Assembly (NCBI RefSeq): GCF_947503375.1
Contig: NZ_CANNDQ010000002.1
Coordinates: 62,001-126,000, forward strand
DNA: 64,000 nucleotides
Direction: 5' to 3'
From: an uncultured Psychroserpens sp.
Lineage (GTDB): Bacteria > Bacteroidota > Bacteroidia > Flavobacteriales > Flavobacteriaceae
The stretch's first letter is position 1. Each line of letters starts with the position of its first letter. Below are positions 29,975 through 40,532 of this stretch, in pieces. The position numbers were made by a program, and so were the translations under genes. Below the pieces are notes generated by a model. That model was not told the origin of the DNA, ran no database searches, and saw nothing but the letters and a program-made list of their open reading frames with translations.

Positions 29975-29975
29975 A

Positions 29976-30003
29976 AAAAAGCCTTTCTGTTGAAAGGCTT
30001 TTT
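29976..30003. terminator. Bidirectional terminator
   Basis: Stem AAAAAGCCTTTC (29976-29987) / GAAAGGCTTTTT (29992-30003) between convergent genes, with T runs on both strands. Confidence 0.85.
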
Positions 30004-30019
30004 CAGATCATCTCTTAAG

Positions 30020-31291
30020 TTAAACAAATAAAGGCTTAGTGTGCATCATTTCATTTACCTTTTCAGCTATGGCTTCTAACTTAGTATCATCTTGATGGTT
30101 TACAATGGCTTCATCTATAAAGCCAACTATAGTTTCCATATCTGCTTCTTTTAAACCTCTTGTTGTTATAGCAGCTGTTCCAACTCTAATTCCTGAAGTT
30201 ATAAATGGACTCTTATCATCAAAAGGCACCATATTTTTGTTAACTGTAATATCTGCCTTACCAAGAGCTTCTTCAGCATCTTTACCAGTAACGTCTTTAT
30301 TTCTTAGGTCAATCAACATCATATGATTATCCGTTCCGCCAGATATGATATGATAATCTCTTTCAACAAAAGCTTTAGCCATAGCAGTAGCATTGTGTTT
30401 AACTTGAAGCATATAATGCATAAAATCATCAGAAAGTGCCTCACCAAAAGCAATAGCCTTAGCTGCAATGATGTGTTCTAATGGTCCACCTTGATTTCCT
30501 GGGAACACTCCTGAGTCTAACAAACCAGACATCTTTCTAAGGTTCCCGTTTTTAAGTCGTAGCCCAAATGGGTTTTCAAAATTCTCACCCATCATAATCA
30601 TACCTCCTCTCGGACCCCTGAGTGTTTTATGCGTAGTAGTAGTTACGATATGGCAATGTGGCAATGGATCGCTTAAAATCCCTTTGGCAATTAATCCTGA
30701 AGGATGAGAAATGTCGGCAAGCAAGATTGCACCAACATTATCAGCAACCTCTCTAAATTTAGCAAAATTCATATCTCTTGAATATGCAGAGGCGCCAGCT
30801 ATAATAAGTTTTGGTTTTTCTTTTTCTGCTACATCAGATAGCATATCATAATCAATACGACCTGTGTCTTTTTTGACACCATAAAATGTAGGATTGTATA
30901 ATTTTCCTGAGAAATTTACTGGTGAACCGTGAGTTAAATGTCCACCATGAGATAAGTCAAATCCTAAAATAGTATCTCCAGGCTTTAGGCATGCAGCAAA
31001 TACCGCAGTATTGGCCTGACTTCCAGAATGTGGTTGTACATTTGCCCATGCAGCACCAAATAAAGCCTTAGCTCTATCTATCGCTATTTGCTCAACTTCG
31101 TCAACAACTTCACAACCACCATAATAGCGCTTACCTGGATACCCTTCAGCATATTTATTTGTTAATACAGAACCAGCAGCTTCCAGAACTTGATTACTTA
31201 CAAAGTTTTCAGAAGCAATAAGTTCTAATCCGTTTATCTGCCTATCGTTTTCAGCATCTATAAGTTCGAAAATTTGTTGATCGCGTTGCAT
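30020..31291 (-). CDS. glyA: Serine hydroxymethyltransferase
   Basis: 423 aa, full length. PLP enzyme that interconverts serine and glycine while loading tetrahydrofolate with a one-carbon unit. The PLP lysine is K222 in [15 protein letters not shown]. Other family segments are LIASENFVS (24-32), YPGKRYYGG (51-59) and [10 protein letters not shown] (85-94). Cytoplasmic. It is transcribed alone with its own -7 box and a terminator shared with the neighbour. It faces away from fahA across a 203-base gap. Confidence 0.97.
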   Translation of the reverse strand: MQRDQQIFELIDAENDRQINGLELIASENFVSNQVLEAAGSVLTNKYAEGYPGKRYYGGCEVVDEVEQIAIDRAKALFGAAWANVQPHSGSQANTAVFAACLKPGDTILGFDLSHGGHLTHGSPVNFSGKLYNPTFYGVKKDTGRIDYDMLSDVAEKEKPKLIIAGASAYSRDMNFAKFREVADNVGAILLADISHPSGLIAKGILSDPLPHCHIVTTTTHKTLRGPRGGMIMMGENFENPFGLRLKNGNLRKMSGLLDSGVFPGNQGGPLEHIIAAKAIAFGEALSDDFMHYMLQVKHNATAMAKAFVERDYHIISGGTDNHMMLIDLRNKDVTGKDAEEALGKADITVNKNMVPFDDKSPFITSGIRVGTAAITTRGLKEADMETIVGFIDEAIVNHQDDTKLEAIAEKVNEMMHTKPLFV

Positions 31292-31317
31292 ATATCGAGT
31301 TTAAATTAAAAATTTAT

Positions 31318-31325
31318 CAAAAATA
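31318..31325 (-). promoter_or_regulatory. -7 box of glyA
   Basis: The minus strand reads TATTTTTG, 26 bases before the ATG at 31291. Confidence 0.5.
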
Positions 31326-31452
31326 AGAAATCATTACTTTAAAAGGTTTTAAAAAATTTAGTTTAACGCAGTGTTTTATGAGCAGGTTATCAACAGTTGA
31401 ATCTTAAATCTATTTTTTGTGATTTTATACAATCAAAAACAAAAAAAATATG

Positions 31453-31460
31453 TAGGTTTG
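31453..31460 (+). promoter_or_regulatory. -7 box of fahA
   Basis: TAGGTTTG, 34 bases before the ATG at 31495. No clear -33 element. Confidence 0.45.
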
Positions 31461-31494
31461 AATAGAAAATTATAACAACGCAATACATTAAATT

Positions 31495-32787
31495 ATGCCT
31501 TTATCAGCAAATAATCCTGATCGTACATCTTGGTTGCATGTGGGAAAGAATTCAGATTTTCCTATCCAAAATATTCCTTTCGGAGTATTTTTAACACGAG
31601 ATGACATTATCACAATTGGTACTCGAATTGGAGATACAGCAATAGACCTAGGAGCTTTACATCAATTGGGATATTTTAAAGGAATCCCACTTACTGATGA
31701 TATTTTCCTTCAGGATACATTAAACGACTTTATAGCTGATGGTAGAAAAACATGGCGATTGGTACGAAATCGAATTGCTGAAATTTTTGATGTAGAAAAC
31801 GATACTTTAAAAAACAACAATCCTCACAAAGAGATTGTATTATTCAGGTTAGATGAGATAGAGATGCAATTACCTATTCAAATTGGTGATTACACAGATT
31901 TTTATGCGAGTAAAGAGCATGCTACAAATGTTGGGACGATGTTTAGAGATCCAGAGAATGCACTTATGCCTAATTGGCTTCATTTGCCTGTAGGCTATCA
32001 TGGTCGTAGCTCATCTATCATTCCTTCTGGTATTCCTATTCATCGCCCTCAAGGTCAAACTATGCCTGAAGGCGCAACCTCTCCAGTATTTGGCCCTTCA
32101 AAGCTTGTAGATTTTGAATTGGAAATGGCATTTGTTACTACTGATGCTAATGATCTTGGAGAACCAATTCCTATTGAAGAAGCTGAAGAATACATTTTTG
32201 GATTAGTACTATTCAATGATTGGTCTGCTCGTGATATACAAAAGTGGGAATATGTTCCATTAGGTCCTTTTTTAGGAAAGAACTTTGCCTCTTCAATGTC
32301 GCCATGGATTGTTACCCTTGATGCACTTGAACCTTTTAGAGTTGAGAGCCCTAAGCAAGACCCTAAACCATTAGAATATTTACAATCTAAAGGTAAAAAG
32401 AGTTTTGACATTCATTTAGAGGCAGCAATTCAGCCAAAAGGCGCAAAGGAAACTACTGTTTGTAAATCTAACTTCAAGTATATGTATTGGAACATGTCTC
32501 AACAATTGGCACACCATACGGTTAATGGCTGTCCTGTTAACTCAGGTGATATGATGGGAAGTGGAACCATATCTGGCCCTACAGAAGATTCTTATGGCTC
32601 TATGTTAGAGTTATCATGGAAAGGTACTAAACCTCTAAAAATGAAAGATGGCACTGAACGTAAATTCATAAATGATTACGATACTGTCATCATGAGAGGT
32701 TACTGTGAAAACGATGGCACTCGAATTGGGTTTGGTTCTGTAAAAACACAACTATTACCTGTTTTTAACCCGAAGAAAAAGAAATAA
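31495..32787 (+). CDS. fahA: Fumarylacetoacetase
   Basis: 430 aa. Last step of tyrosine and phenylalanine degradation: fumarylacetoacetate is cut to fumarate and acetoacetate. The N-terminal SH3-like domain (about 1-115) is followed by the FAH catalytic domain. Metal and catalytic segments include TDFYASKEHATNVG (His of the active site), LPVGYHGRSSSI, a metal-site Glu in FELEMAFV, FNDWSARDIQKWEY and the GSGTISGP loop. It stands alone; other tyrosine-degradation genes are not in the window. It diverges from glyA. Confidence 0.96.
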   Translation: MPLSANNPDRTSWLHVGKNSDFPIQNIPFGVFLTRDDIITIGTRIGDTAIDLGALHQLGYFKGIPLTDDIFLQDTLNDFIADGRKTWRLVRNRIAEIFDVENDTLKNNNPHKEIVLFRLDEIEMQLPIQIGDYTDFYASKEHATNVGTMFRDPENALMPNWLHLPVGYHGRSSSIIPSGIPIHRPQGQTMPEGATSPVFGPSKLVDFELEMAFVTTDANDLGEPIPIEEAEEYIFGLVLFNDWSARDIQKWEYVPLGPFLGKNFASSMSPWIVTLDALEPFRVESPKQDPKPLEYLQSKGKKSFDIHLEAAIQPKGAKETTVCKSNFKYMYWNMSQQLAHHTVNGCPVNSGDMMGSGTISGPTEDSYGSMLELSWKGTKPLKMKDGTERKFINDYDTVIMRGYCENDGTRIGFGSVKTQLLPVFNPKKKK

Positions 32788-32809
32788 TTTATAGTTTATA
32801 AAAAGCCTC

Positions 32810-32850
32810 AAACGCGATGTGGAGACCAACAGTTTCCACATTGCGTTTTT
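32810..32850 (+). terminator. Terminator after fahA
   Basis: Stem AAACGCGATGTGGA (32810-32823) / TCCACATTGCGTTT (32835-32848), 14 bp with one G-T wobble, followed by TTG. The T run partly overlaps the 3' arm. Confidence 0.75.
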
Positions 32851-32906
32851 GTTTGGCATCATATTTGGATTTCATACTACAAACAATCAATTAAAAATCC
32901 AGAATT

Positions 32907-34091
32907 ATGAAGCAATTACTACTTACAACAGTACTTCTTCTGGTACTAACATCATGTAGCGGAAGAAAACAAATTGAACAAGCAATTAGTCATGGTAATT
33001 ATGACCAAGCAATCAATAATGCGTTACGTAAACTCGAAAACAACAAAGATAAAAAGCGTAAACAAGACTATATTGTTATGCTCGAAGACGCATATTACAA
33101 AGTTTTAGAAGAAGACTTGCAAGAGATAGAACATCTTAAAAAAGATGGAAATCCTGAGCAATATAAAACCATATATGAAACCTATTTAGACCTCAAAGCA
33201 AGACAAGATGCGATCAAACGTGTATTACCTTTACAAATAAATGGGAAAGCACTTAGCTTAAAGTTTAGCGATTACACATCAGAAATTGTAGATTATAGAT
33301 ACAAGACCTCAGAGTATTTAATAGATGAAGGTATTACACTTCTAGATTCTGAAGACAAATACAATGCTAGAAAAGCGTATGATATCTTCAACTATATTGA
33401 AAGCATCAATCCAAATTTTGAAGAAACCAGAATTCTGATGACCGAGGCGCATCAAAAAGGGATTGATCATGTTATTGTGTCCATTGAAAATCAAACACGT
33501 CAAATTATTCCACAGCAACTGGAGGTAGATCTACTAAACTTCGATACTTACGGCTTAAATAAATTTTGGACTGTTTATCATGCTAATTCAGTGTCAGACT
33601 TAAACTATGATTATGCAATGCAACTACAATTAAAACGCATCCATATTTCGCCAGAGCAAATTAACAGAACGCAAAAGTTAAAACAAAAAGCTATTGTCGA
33701 TGGTTGGGAATACCAAACAGATAGTGATGGCAATATAATGGTTGATAGTCTTGGAAACAAGATAAAGATAGATAAGATTATAAATGTAAGAGCACGTTAC
33801 TTTGAAGTGAACCAATTTAAATCAACACAGGTAATAGCAGATGTAGTTTATACCGATTTGAGAACAAATCTGACTCTTGAAGCATTCCCGATTGACAGCG
33901 AATTTGTATTTGAGCATGTTTACGCAACAGTTAGAGGTGATAAAAGAGCTTTAAACAGAAGAGAGTATAACTTGACTAGAAATAGAAGGGTTCACTTCCC
34001 TACTGATGCTCAAATGGTATATGATACAGGAGAAGATCTAAAATTAAAATTAAAAGACATCATCAATTCATATCAAATACGAAAAAGTTAA
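32907..34091 (+). CDS. Lipoprotein with TPR-like N-terminus, unknown function
   Basis: 394 aa, not recognised. Lipobox LTSC (C17). Residues 20-185 are helical and TPR-like (GNYDQAINNALRKLENNKD, then TLLDSEDKYNARKAYDIFNYI), suggesting a scaffold for protein contacts. Residues 190-370 are predicted beta-rich and conserved in look, with NVRARYFEVNQFKSTQVIAD and TDLRTNLTLEAFPIDSEFVF. The lipid anchor and TPR suggest an outer-membrane or periplasmic assembly role, which is inference. It has terminators on both sides and is probably transcribed alone. Confidence 0.75.
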   Translation: MKQLLLTTVLLLVLTSCSGRKQIEQAISHGNYDQAINNALRKLENNKDKKRKQDYIVMLEDAYYKVLEEDLQEIEHLKKDGNPEQYKTIYETYLDLKARQDAIKRVLPLQINGKALSLKFSDYTSEIVDYRYKTSEYLIDEGITLLDSEDKYNARKAYDIFNYIESINPNFEETRILMTEAHQKGIDHVIVSIENQTRQIIPQQLEVDLLNFDTYGLNKFWTVYHANSVSDLNYDYAMQLQLKRIHISPEQINRTQKLKQKAIVDGWEYQTDSDGNIMVDSLGNKIKIDKIINVRARYFEVNQFKSTQVIADVVYTDLRTNLTLEAFPIDSEFVFEHVYATVRGDKRALNRREYNLTRNRRVHFPTDAQMVYDTGEDLKLKLKDIINSYQIRKS

Positions 34092-34103
34092 CTTAGGTGT
34101 ATA

Positions 34104-34135
34104 AAAAAGCTTCCATCAAATAGTGGAAGCTTTTT
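34104..34135. terminator. Bidirectional terminator
   Basis: Perfect 12-bp stem AAAAAGCTTCCA (34104-34115) / TGGAAGCTTTTT (34124-34135), between convergent genes. Confidence 0.85.
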
Positions 34136-34158
34136 CTTATTAACTAGTAAAATTTTAA

Positions 34159-35076
34159 TTAGTTGAAGGCTTTTCTGAATTCTATAGGAGACATCGCTGT
34201 TTTATTCTTAAAAAGTTTAGAAAATGAAGCTGGATGTTCAAAACCTAAGCTATAAGCTATTTCACTAATGGTGAAATTTGAATTAGAAAGCTGTTCTTTG
34301 GCCTTATGAATTAACTTATCGTGAATGTGCTGTTGTGTACTTTGACCAGTCAAAGATTTTAGCATAAAACTTAAATAATTTGGAGATAAATTGAGGCTAT
34401 CTGAAAGCCATTGCACAGTTGGCAAACCTTTTTCAATCAGATTGTTACTAACAAAATAATCGGTCAGCGTCTTTTCCAATTTACCCAATATACTATGATT
34501 AGTAATCTGACGTGTAATAAATTGTCGTTCATAAAAACGTTCAGCATAATTAAGAAGTAACTCTAGCTGTGAAATGATGATTTTCTGACTAAACTTATCT
34601 ATGTTAGATTGGTATTCGCGCTGAATATTCTTTAAAAGCTCAGTCATCATTTGCTCTTCCTTTTTTGAAAGAAAAAGCGCTTCATTGATAGCATAACCAA
34701 AGAAATCATATGCTTTTATTTGACCAGCCATTGGTGAATTCCATAAAAAATCTGGATGAATCAATAATAACCACCCAGAAGCTCCACCATGTTTAACGTT
34801 AGGATTCTCAGCTAAGCTCATGACTTGATTGGGAGACACAAACGTCATTATACCCTCATCAAAATCATAAACTTGTTGCCCATAAACAAACTTATACGAG
34901 ACATTACGTTTGAGACCAATAGTATAATAATCTTGAGTCCATTTTAAATTTGAGATATCATCTGGATATCTCACTTGAGCATAGTCTATTAAACTAATCA
35001 AAGGATGCTCAGGTGCCATAATATTGGCTAGTCTATGGTAATCTGCTACTTTTTTAAAATGTTTAATTGCTTTCAT
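34159..35076 (-). CDS. AraC-family transcriptional regulator
   Basis: 305 aa. C-terminal double helix-turn-helix of the AraC/XylS type (about 210-303): LPTVQWLSDSLNLSPNYLSFML, then KEQLSNSNFTISEIAYSLGF and FSKLFKNKTAMSPIEFRKAF. The N-terminal 190 residues are a cupin-like sensing domain. It follows an SDR gene on the same strand with a 24-base gap, so the two are probably one transcript, SDR first. The regulator may control the SDR in response to its substrate. The inducer cannot be told from the sequence. Confidence 0.93.
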   Translation of the reverse strand: MKAIKHFKKVADYHRLANIMAPEHPLISLIDYAQVRYPDDISNLKWTQDYYTIGLKRNVSYKFVYGQQVYDFDEGIMTFVSPNQVMSLAENPNVKHGGASGWLLLIHPDFLWNSPMAGQIKAYDFFGYAINEALFLSKKEEQMMTELLKNIQREYQSNIDKFSQKIIISQLELLLNYAERFYERQFITRQITNHSILGKLEKTLTDYFVSNNLIEKGLPTVQWLSDSLNLSPNYLSFMLKSLTGQSTQQHIHDKLIHKAKEQLSNSNFTISEIAYSLGFEHPASFSKLFKNKTAMSPIEFRKAFN

Positions 35077-35100
35077 TTTTATAAATTTAAAGAAAAGATT

Positions 35101-35856
35101 TTAGACAAGCATACCACCAGATACCTCAATACGTTGCCCATTAATCCAACCTGCTTTCTCAGAACACAAAAAGGCAACTACCCCTCCAATATCTTCAGCT
35201 TGCCCAACTCTACCTAGCGCAGTGACACTAGAAATTAAAGCTGACTTTTCTTTGTCTTTATTACTATCTCCAGCAAAATCAGTTGCAATTGCGCCTGGTG
35301 CAACAACATTAGCAGTTATCTTACGACTCCCAAGCTCTTTAGCCAAATAACGTGTAAAAACTTCTACTCCACCTTTCATCATGGCATAAGCTGACATACC
35401 TGGTAAGCTGAAACGAGCTAAACCACTTGAAATATTTATAATTCGTCCACCTTCGTTAATGTAGGGCAATGCTGCTTGCGTTAAAAAGTAAACACTTTTA
35501 AGGTGTACATTCATCATTTCATCAAATTGAACTTCTGAAGTATCTTCAACTAAATTATAAGTACCTGTACCTGCATTATTGATTAAAAAATCAAAATTTG
35601 AATCGTTGCATTTATTCTGAAGGTATTGTGTAGCTTCATTGATAAAATCTTGTCCACCATTATAGTAGTTTGCATTAAATTGAAAAGCAGTTGCGGTTTG
35701 CCCTAGAGCTTCAATTTCTCTTACGACCTCATTTGCTTTTGATTTGTTGCTATGGTATGAAAAAATAATATTAATACCTTGCTTAGCTAGGTTTATTGCC
35801 ATATCTCGTCCTAAACCTCGGCTAGCTCCTGTAATAAGCGCTGTTTTTTGTCTCAT
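35101..35856 (-). CDS. Short-chain dehydrogenase/reductase co-transcribed with AraC regulator
   Basis: 251 aa. NAD(P)-dependent oxidoreductase. Cofactor loop GASRGLGRD (10-18), NNAGTG (about 91-96), NISSGLARF with the catalytic Ser, and YAMMKGGVEVF with the catalytic Tyr and Lys. The C-terminal GWINGQRIEVSGGM matches the FabG-like classical SDR subgroup. The Arg in GASRG favours NADPH. The partner AraC gene lies 24 bases downstream. The substrate is not known. Confidence 0.93.
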   Translation of the reverse strand: MRQKTALITGASRGLGRDMAINLAKQGINIIFSYHSNKSKANEVVREIEALGQTATAFQFNANYYNGGQDFINEATQYLQNKCNDSNFDFLINNAGTGTYNLVEDTSEVQFDEMMNVHLKSVYFLTQAALPYINEGGRIINISSGLARFSLPGMSAYAMMKGGVEVFTRYLAKELGSRKITANVVAPGAIATDFAGDSNKDKEKSALISSVTALGRVGQAEDIGGVVAFLCSEKAGWINGQRIEVSGGMLV

Positions 35857-35978
35857 GTTTTCTATTGTTTTAATTACAATACAAAGTTGAGCAACTATAA
35901 CAGATTTTACTTTTCCAAATCTATGAATCTCTTGTCTAAATCTACGAGTATGTTTTTTTTAGAAATACTACAGCTTAT

Positions 35979-36362
35979 TTACTCAAAACGACTTAATTCA
36001 ATATCAGTAATAGCTCCATGAGATGCATGAGCTACTGTAACTCCATTTTTTATGACTAACAGCTGCGGTGATTGATGCATCACTTGAAACCTATATCCTA
36101 TTTCATTAGAGACATCTCTATGACTCAACAAATCCAAATAATACAAATCTAAATCTGCATCAATATCATACATACTCACAAATTGATTCATAACCATACT
36201 ACTAATACCACAGCGTGTAGAGTGCTTAAAAATAACTTGCGTTTTGGTTTTTGAGCACTTTTCTATCTCATCAAGTTGAGATACATCAGTTAATGCTTGC
36301 CAAGGCAAATTTTTTTCTTCTTTAGGGTCTGAAGTGCCAAATATGTTTTTAAAAAATCCCAT
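35979..36362 (-). CDS. ytxJ: YtxJ/BrxC-type bacillithiol-linked monothiol protein
   Basis: 127 aa. Thioredoxin-fold protein of the YtxJ (DUF2847) family. FKHSTRCGISSMVMNQF places one redox cysteine at C51. Family members act as monothiol bacilliredoxins that remove bacillithiol from modified proteins, which suggests that this organism makes bacillithiol. No signal peptide, so cytoplasmic. It is transcribed alone, divergent from clpB across a 201-base gap. Confidence 0.85.
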   Translation of the reverse strand: MGFFKNIFGTSDPKEEKNLPWQALTDVSQLDEIEKCSKTKTQVIFKHSTRCGISSMVMNQFVSMYDIDADLDLYYLDLLSHRDVSNEIGYRFQVMHQSPQLLVIKNGVTVAHASHGAITDIELSRFE

Positions 36363-36563
36363 TTTAATTCTTTTTTTATGCCTTATACATTTGTATTTTA
36401 TCTTAATAGTTGCAGGCAGATGTAAATCTTACAAACTGACTAAACGTCATATTTTTACACACTAATTCAGTCATTTTGTCGTTTAATCCTTACATTATAC
36501 AATTGGTAAGATTATTGACTTAATGCTTTCGTAAATTACTAATAAAATAACAGTTATAGATAT

Positions 36564-39173
36564 ATGAATTTTAATAATTATACCATAAAATCTCAAGAGG
36601 CCATTCAGCAAGCACAGCAGCTTGCCCAAAGCTTAGGACATCAGCAAATTGAAAACGAGCATATTACAAAAGCTATTTTTGAAGTTGATGAAAACGTATT
36701 ACCGTTTATACTTAAAAAGTTAAATGTTAATATTGAAATCTTAAAATTAACATTAGATAAACAACTTGAAAGTTTTCCAAAAGTTTCTGGAGCTGACTTG
36801 ATGATCTCTCGCGAGGCTAGTAAATCTCTAAATGAAGCCTCAATTATTGCTAAAAAAATGAACGACGATTATGTTTCAGTTGAGCATCTAATACTCGCCA
36901 TCTTTAAATCGAACAGTAAGATTTCTCAAATGCTTAAAGATCAAGGCATAACAGAAAAAGGGTTAAAAGCCGCTATTGAAGAACTAAGAAAAGGTGACCG
37001 AGTAACATCTCAAAGTCAGGAAGACACATATAATTCACTTAATAAGTATGCAAAAAACCTGAATCAATTGGCTAAAGATGGAAAACTAGATCCAGTCATT
37101 GGTCGCGATGAAGAAATTAGAAGAATACTTCAAATCTTATCAAGACGCACCAAAAACAACCCAATTCTAGTTGGCGAACCTGGCACTGGTAAAACCGCAA
37201 TTGCCGAAGGTTTAGCTCACCGCATTGTAGATGGTGATATTCCTGAAAATTTGATTGATAAGCAAATATATGCGCTAGACATGGGAGCGCTTATTGCTGG
37301 AGCAAAATTTAAAGGCGAATTTGAAGAGCGCTTAAAAGCAGTCATTAAAGAAGTAACTACAAGTGAAGGTGATATTGTATTATTTATTGACGAAATCCAC
37401 ACGTTGGTTGGTGCTGGAGGCGGACAAGGCGCAATGGATGCAGCAAACATATTAAAACCTGCTCTAGCAAGAGGAGAACTTCGAGCAGTAGGTGCAACTA
37501 CTCTTGATGAGTATCAAAAATACTTTGAAAAAGATAAAGCTTTAGAGCGTCGTTTTCAAAAAGTAATGGTTGATGAGCCAGATACTGAAAGTGCTATTTC
37601 AATTCTTAGAGGTATTAAAGAAAAGTATGAAACACACCATAAAGTTCGTATTAAAGATGAAGCCATCATTGGTGCAGTAGAATTATCAGAACGCTACATT
37701 ACCAATCGTTTTCTTCCAGACAAAGCTATAGATTTAATGGATGAAGCGGCTTCAAAGTTGCGTATGGAGATTAACTCAAAACCTGAAGAATTAGATGCAT
37801 TAGATAGAAAAATCATGCAACTAGAGATTGAGATCGAAGCCATTAAGCGAGAAAAAGATGAAGCAAAATTAAAAGCTTTACGCGCAGACTTAGCGAATAT
37901 TAAAGAAGAGCGCAACGAAATTAATGCCAAATGGAAGAGTGAGAAAGAAGTTGTAGATAATATACAAATAACAAAATCTAATATTGAAGATTATAAACTT
38001 GAAGCTGAGCGTGCTGAACGCGAAGGTGATTATGGTAAAGTTGCAGAAATTAGATACGGTAAAATAAAAGAGGCACAAGAGCAATTAGAGGCACTTCAAA
38101 AAGAATTATTGCAAAATCAAAATGAAAGTTCATTAATTAAAGAAGAAGTTACCTATGATGATATTGCTGAAGTAGTAGCAAAATGGACAGGTATCCCAGT
38201 TACTAAAATGCTACAAACTGAACGTGAAAAGCTTTTAAAGTTAGAAGATGAATTACATAAGCGCGTCGTTGGCCAAGAAGAGGCTATTACTGCTGTAAGT
38301 GATGCCGTAAGACGTTCCAGAGCAGGATTACAAAATCCACAAAAACCAGTTGGTACATTCTTATTCTTAGGAACTACAGGTGTAGGCAAAACTGAATTAG
38401 CCAAGGCTTTGGCAGAGTACTTGTTTGACGATGAAAATGCAATGACTAGAATTGATATGAGTGAGTTCCAAGAAAGTCATAGTGTAAGCCGATTAGTTGG
38501 TGCACCTCCAGGGTATGTTGGTTATGATGAAGGTGGGCAGTTGACTGAAGCCGTAAGAAGAAAACCTTATTCAGTAGTGTTGCTCGATGAGATTGAAAAA
38601 GCGCATCCAGATACATTTAACATCTTGTTACAGGTTTTAGATGAAGGACGATTAACTGATAACAAAGGTCGTGTAGCCGATTTTAAAAACACAATAATTA
38701 TTATGACCTCAAACATGGGAAGTCAAATTATTCAAGAACGATTTGAGGCTACAAACAACATAGAGTCTGCTATGGAAGCTGCTAAAGTTGATGTATTAGG
38801 ACTATTAAAACAAAGTGTTCGTCCTGAGTTTTTGAATCGAATAGACGATACCATTATGTTTACGCCATTGACTAAAAGTAATATCAAAGCTATTGTTGGT
38901 TTACAATTAAAAGGGGTGCAAAAAATGATTGCTAAACAAGGAATAACCTTTGATGCTACTCCTGAAGCAATAAGTTACTTAGCTGAACGAGGGTACAATC
39001 CTGAATATGGTGCTAGACCCGTTAAACGTATCATTCAGAAAGAGGTTTTGAATGCCTTGAGTAAAGAGATTCTATCTGGTCAAGTAACCACAGATAGTAT
39101 CATTTTATTAGATGCCTTTGATGATAAATTAGTTTTCAGAAATGAAGCCAGTTTCATATCAGAAGAAATATAA
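36564..39173 (+). CDS. clpB: ClpB disaggregase
   Basis: 869 aa, full length. ATP-driven chaperone that pulls proteins from aggregates with DnaK. N-terminal Clp repeat domain (about 3-145), first AAA+ domain with Walker A GEPGTGKT (204-211), the long coiled-coil middle domain (about 400-525) rich in Glu, Lys and Arg that marks ClpB, and second AAA+ with GTTGVGKT near 600 and [13 protein letters not shown]. The C-terminal small domain holds [13 protein letters not shown]. No ClpP-binding loop is expected. I see no CIRCE operator in the 201-base upstream gap, so HrcA control is not indicated. Confidence 0.97.
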   Translation: MNFNNYTIKSQEAIQQAQQLAQSLGHQQIENEHITKAIFEVDENVLPFILKKLNVNIEILKLTLDKQLESFPKVSGADLMISREASKSLNEASIIAKKMNDDYVSVEHLILAIFKSNSKISQMLKDQGITEKGLKAAIEELRKGDRVTSQSQEDTYNSLNKYAKNLNQLAKDGKLDPVIGRDEEIRRILQILSRRTKNNPILVGEPGTGKTAIAEGLAHRIVDGDIPENLIDKQIYALDMGALIAGAKFKGEFEERLKAVIKEVTTSEGDIVLFIDEIHTLVGAGGGQGAMDAANILKPALARGELRAVGATTLDEYQKYFEKDKALERRFQKVMVDEPDTESAISILRGIKEKYETHHKVRIKDEAIIGAVELSERYITNRFLPDKAIDLMDEAASKLRMEINSKPEELDALDRKIMQLEIEIEAIKREKDEAKLKALRADLANIKEERNEINAKWKSEKEVVDNIQITKSNIEDYKLEAERAEREGDYGKVAEIRYGKIKEAQEQLEALQKELLQNQNESSLIKEEVTYDDIAEVVAKWTGIPVTKMLQTEREKLLKLEDELHKRVVGQEEAITAVSDAVRRSRAGLQNPQKPVGTFLFLGTTGVGKTELAKALAEYLFDDENAMTRIDMSEFQESHSVSRLVGAPPGYVGYDEGGQLTEAVRRKPYSVVLLDEIEKAHPDTFNILLQVLDEGRLTDNKGRVADFKNTIIIMTSNMGSQIIQERFEATNNIESAMEAAKVDVLGLLKQSVRPEFLNRIDDTIMFTPLTKSNIKAIVGLQLKGVQKMIAKQGITFDATPEAISYLAERGYNPEYGARPVKRIIQKEVLNALSKEILSGQVTTDSIILLDAFDDKLVFRNEASFISEEI

Positions 39174-39227
39174 GATTTAACTGTAACAAAATAAGTTAAT
39201 AGTAGTCTTTTAAGTGGTTGGTTAGTG

Positions 39228-39272
39228 AAAAGCAACGTAAGTTTTAGAAATAAAAATGAGCGTTGCTTTTTT
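39228..39272 (+). terminator. Terminator after clpB
   Basis: Stem AAAAGCAACG (39228-39237) / CGTTGCTTTT (39261-39270) with a long loop, then two more T. Confidence 0.65.
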
Positions 39273-39274
39273 AA

Positions 39275-39304
39275 TAAAAAAGGGTTACTATCAAGCAACC
39301 CTTT
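39275..39304 (-). terminator. Terminator after the OmpW-like gene
   Basis: Stem AAAGGGTT (39279-39286) / AACCCTTT (39297-39304). On the minus strand it is followed by TTTTTTA. Confidence 0.7.
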
Positions 39305-39326
39305 CTTCATGTTAATCTAATTTCAA

Positions 39327-39944
39327 TCAAAACTTTAAACCAAGACCAAGACCAACAACTAGAGGATTTATTTCAACCTCTGCTTTACTCGCCGAATCAT
39401 TATTTGGAGTCACATCAGTTTTTAATAATAGTTTTTTTATATCTAGGTTTAAAAACCATTTATCGTTTAAATTATAATCTACTCCTGCCTGAAGTGAAAA
39501 TCCAACAGTGTTTTCATAATCAATAGCATTTAGATCACCTGGATCGGCTGAATAGAATATGGTATAATTAATACCAGCACCAACGTAAGGTTTAAAATCT
39601 TCAGCATAAAAATGGTATTGAAAATTAAGTGTTGGTGGTAATAACCAAACATAACCTAAATCTGCTCCATTTTCTATCTCGACTTCATGTTTTGTTGTTG
39701 CTAATATTAACTCTAGAGCAAGATTTCTATTTAAGAAATAGCTAAAATCTAGTTCTGGCACAAACGTTGTAGAAATGTCTACATCAGCACCATCAATATC
39801 ATCACCTGGAGATGGTACGACAGCAATCAACCTAAAACGTGCTTGCCATTTGCTGTAGTCACCATCAGATTTGACTTCATCTTGAGCTTGCGCATTAAAT
39901 AAAAATAAACAACTTGCTAATACACTAAAAATTATTTTTTTCAT
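39327..39944 (-). CDS. OmpW-family outer-membrane beta-barrel protein
   Basis: 205 aa. Signal peptide (about 1-20, LFNAQAQ). After it come alternating strands typical of an eight-stranded barrel: WQARFRLIAVVPSPGDD, FVPELDFSYFLNRNLALELI, YVWLLPPTLNFQYHFY, KPYVGAGINYTIFYS and FSLQAGVDYNLNDKWFLNLD. The C-terminal residue is Phe, the usual end for barrel assembly. OmpW-type proteins are often induced by salt or starvation. It is transcribed alone, with a -7 box 26 bases upstream. Confidence 0.9.
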   Translation of the reverse strand: MKKIIFSVLASCLFLFNAQAQDEVKSDGDYSKWQARFRLIAVVPSPGDDIDGADVDISTTFVPELDFSYFLNRNLALELILATTKHEVEIENGADLGYVWLLPPTLNFQYHFYAEDFKPYVGAGINYTIFYSADPGDLNAIDYENTVGFSLQAGVDYNLNDKWFLNLDIKKLLLKTDVTPNNDSASKAEVEINPLVVGLGLGLKF

Positions 39945-39969
39945 AATCTATTTGATTTAATATTTATCA

Positions 39970-39977
39970 CAAAAATA
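39970..39977 (-). promoter_or_regulatory. -7 box of the OmpW-like gene
   Basis: The minus strand reads TATTTTTG, 25 bases before the ATG at 39944. Confidence 0.5.
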
Positions 39978-40112
39978 ACTTAGACTCTAATTATAAAATC
40001 TGACAAAAGTCATAGTTTAAAAACTTTGTTTTTAATCGATTTTTACAAAGAAAACTTTTTAAAAAATTCTAATTTTATTACTTTAATATTCTAATCCTAA
40101 AAACACAAATTT

Positions 40113-40517
40113 ATGGGCATGTTTCGCTATTATGACATTGGTCACGCAGAGGTATTTATTTTTGATGATTTTCTAATCAAACAAGTCAAAGAAGGTGCTT
40201 TAATTGATCAAGAAGAAACTGAAGAGTTCAAAGTTATTTTAAAGGAACATTTTTCTGATAAAAACATGGCCTATATTTCTAACAGAGTCACCTCCTACTC
40301 TGTAAATCCTTTGGTATATAAGGAAGCTGAAAAAATTTCAAATTTAGTGGCAATAGCTATCATTCCTGGCGACGAAAAAATGCGAGCAAGTGCAGAATAT
40401 GAAAGTCAATTTTATAATAGACCCTTTGGTATTTTTGAAAGCTTGAGTGAAGCCATACAATGGGTTCATAAGATTATTGAAAAAGAAAACGAAACCACTT
40501 ATGCTGAGCCTGTTTAA
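40113..40517 (+). CDS. Small protein of SpoIIAA-like appearance
   Basis: 134 aa, not recognised with certainty. The layout of an initial beta hairpin, YISNRVTSYSVNPLVYKEAEKIS in the middle and IFESLSEAIQWVHKII at the end resembles small STAS/SpoIIAA-like proteins common in Bacteroidota. It has no signal peptide or membrane segment. It is upstream of the TetR gene by 54 bases, but the TetR operator and -7 box lie between them, so it is probably independent. Confidence 0.7.
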   Translation: MGMFRYYDIGHAEVFIFDDFLIKQVKEGALIDQEETEEFKVILKEHFSDKNMAYISNRVTSYSVNPLVYKEAEKISNLVAIAIIPGDEKMRASAEYESQFYNRPFGIFESLSEAIQWVHKIIEKENETTYAEPV

Positions 40518-40532
40518 TTAACTTTTTTGAGC

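Noticed and set aside
36363..36563. HrcA/CIRCE or heat-shock operator before clpB
   Set aside because: No TTAGCACTC-N9-GAGTGCTAA inverted repeat was found in the gap.
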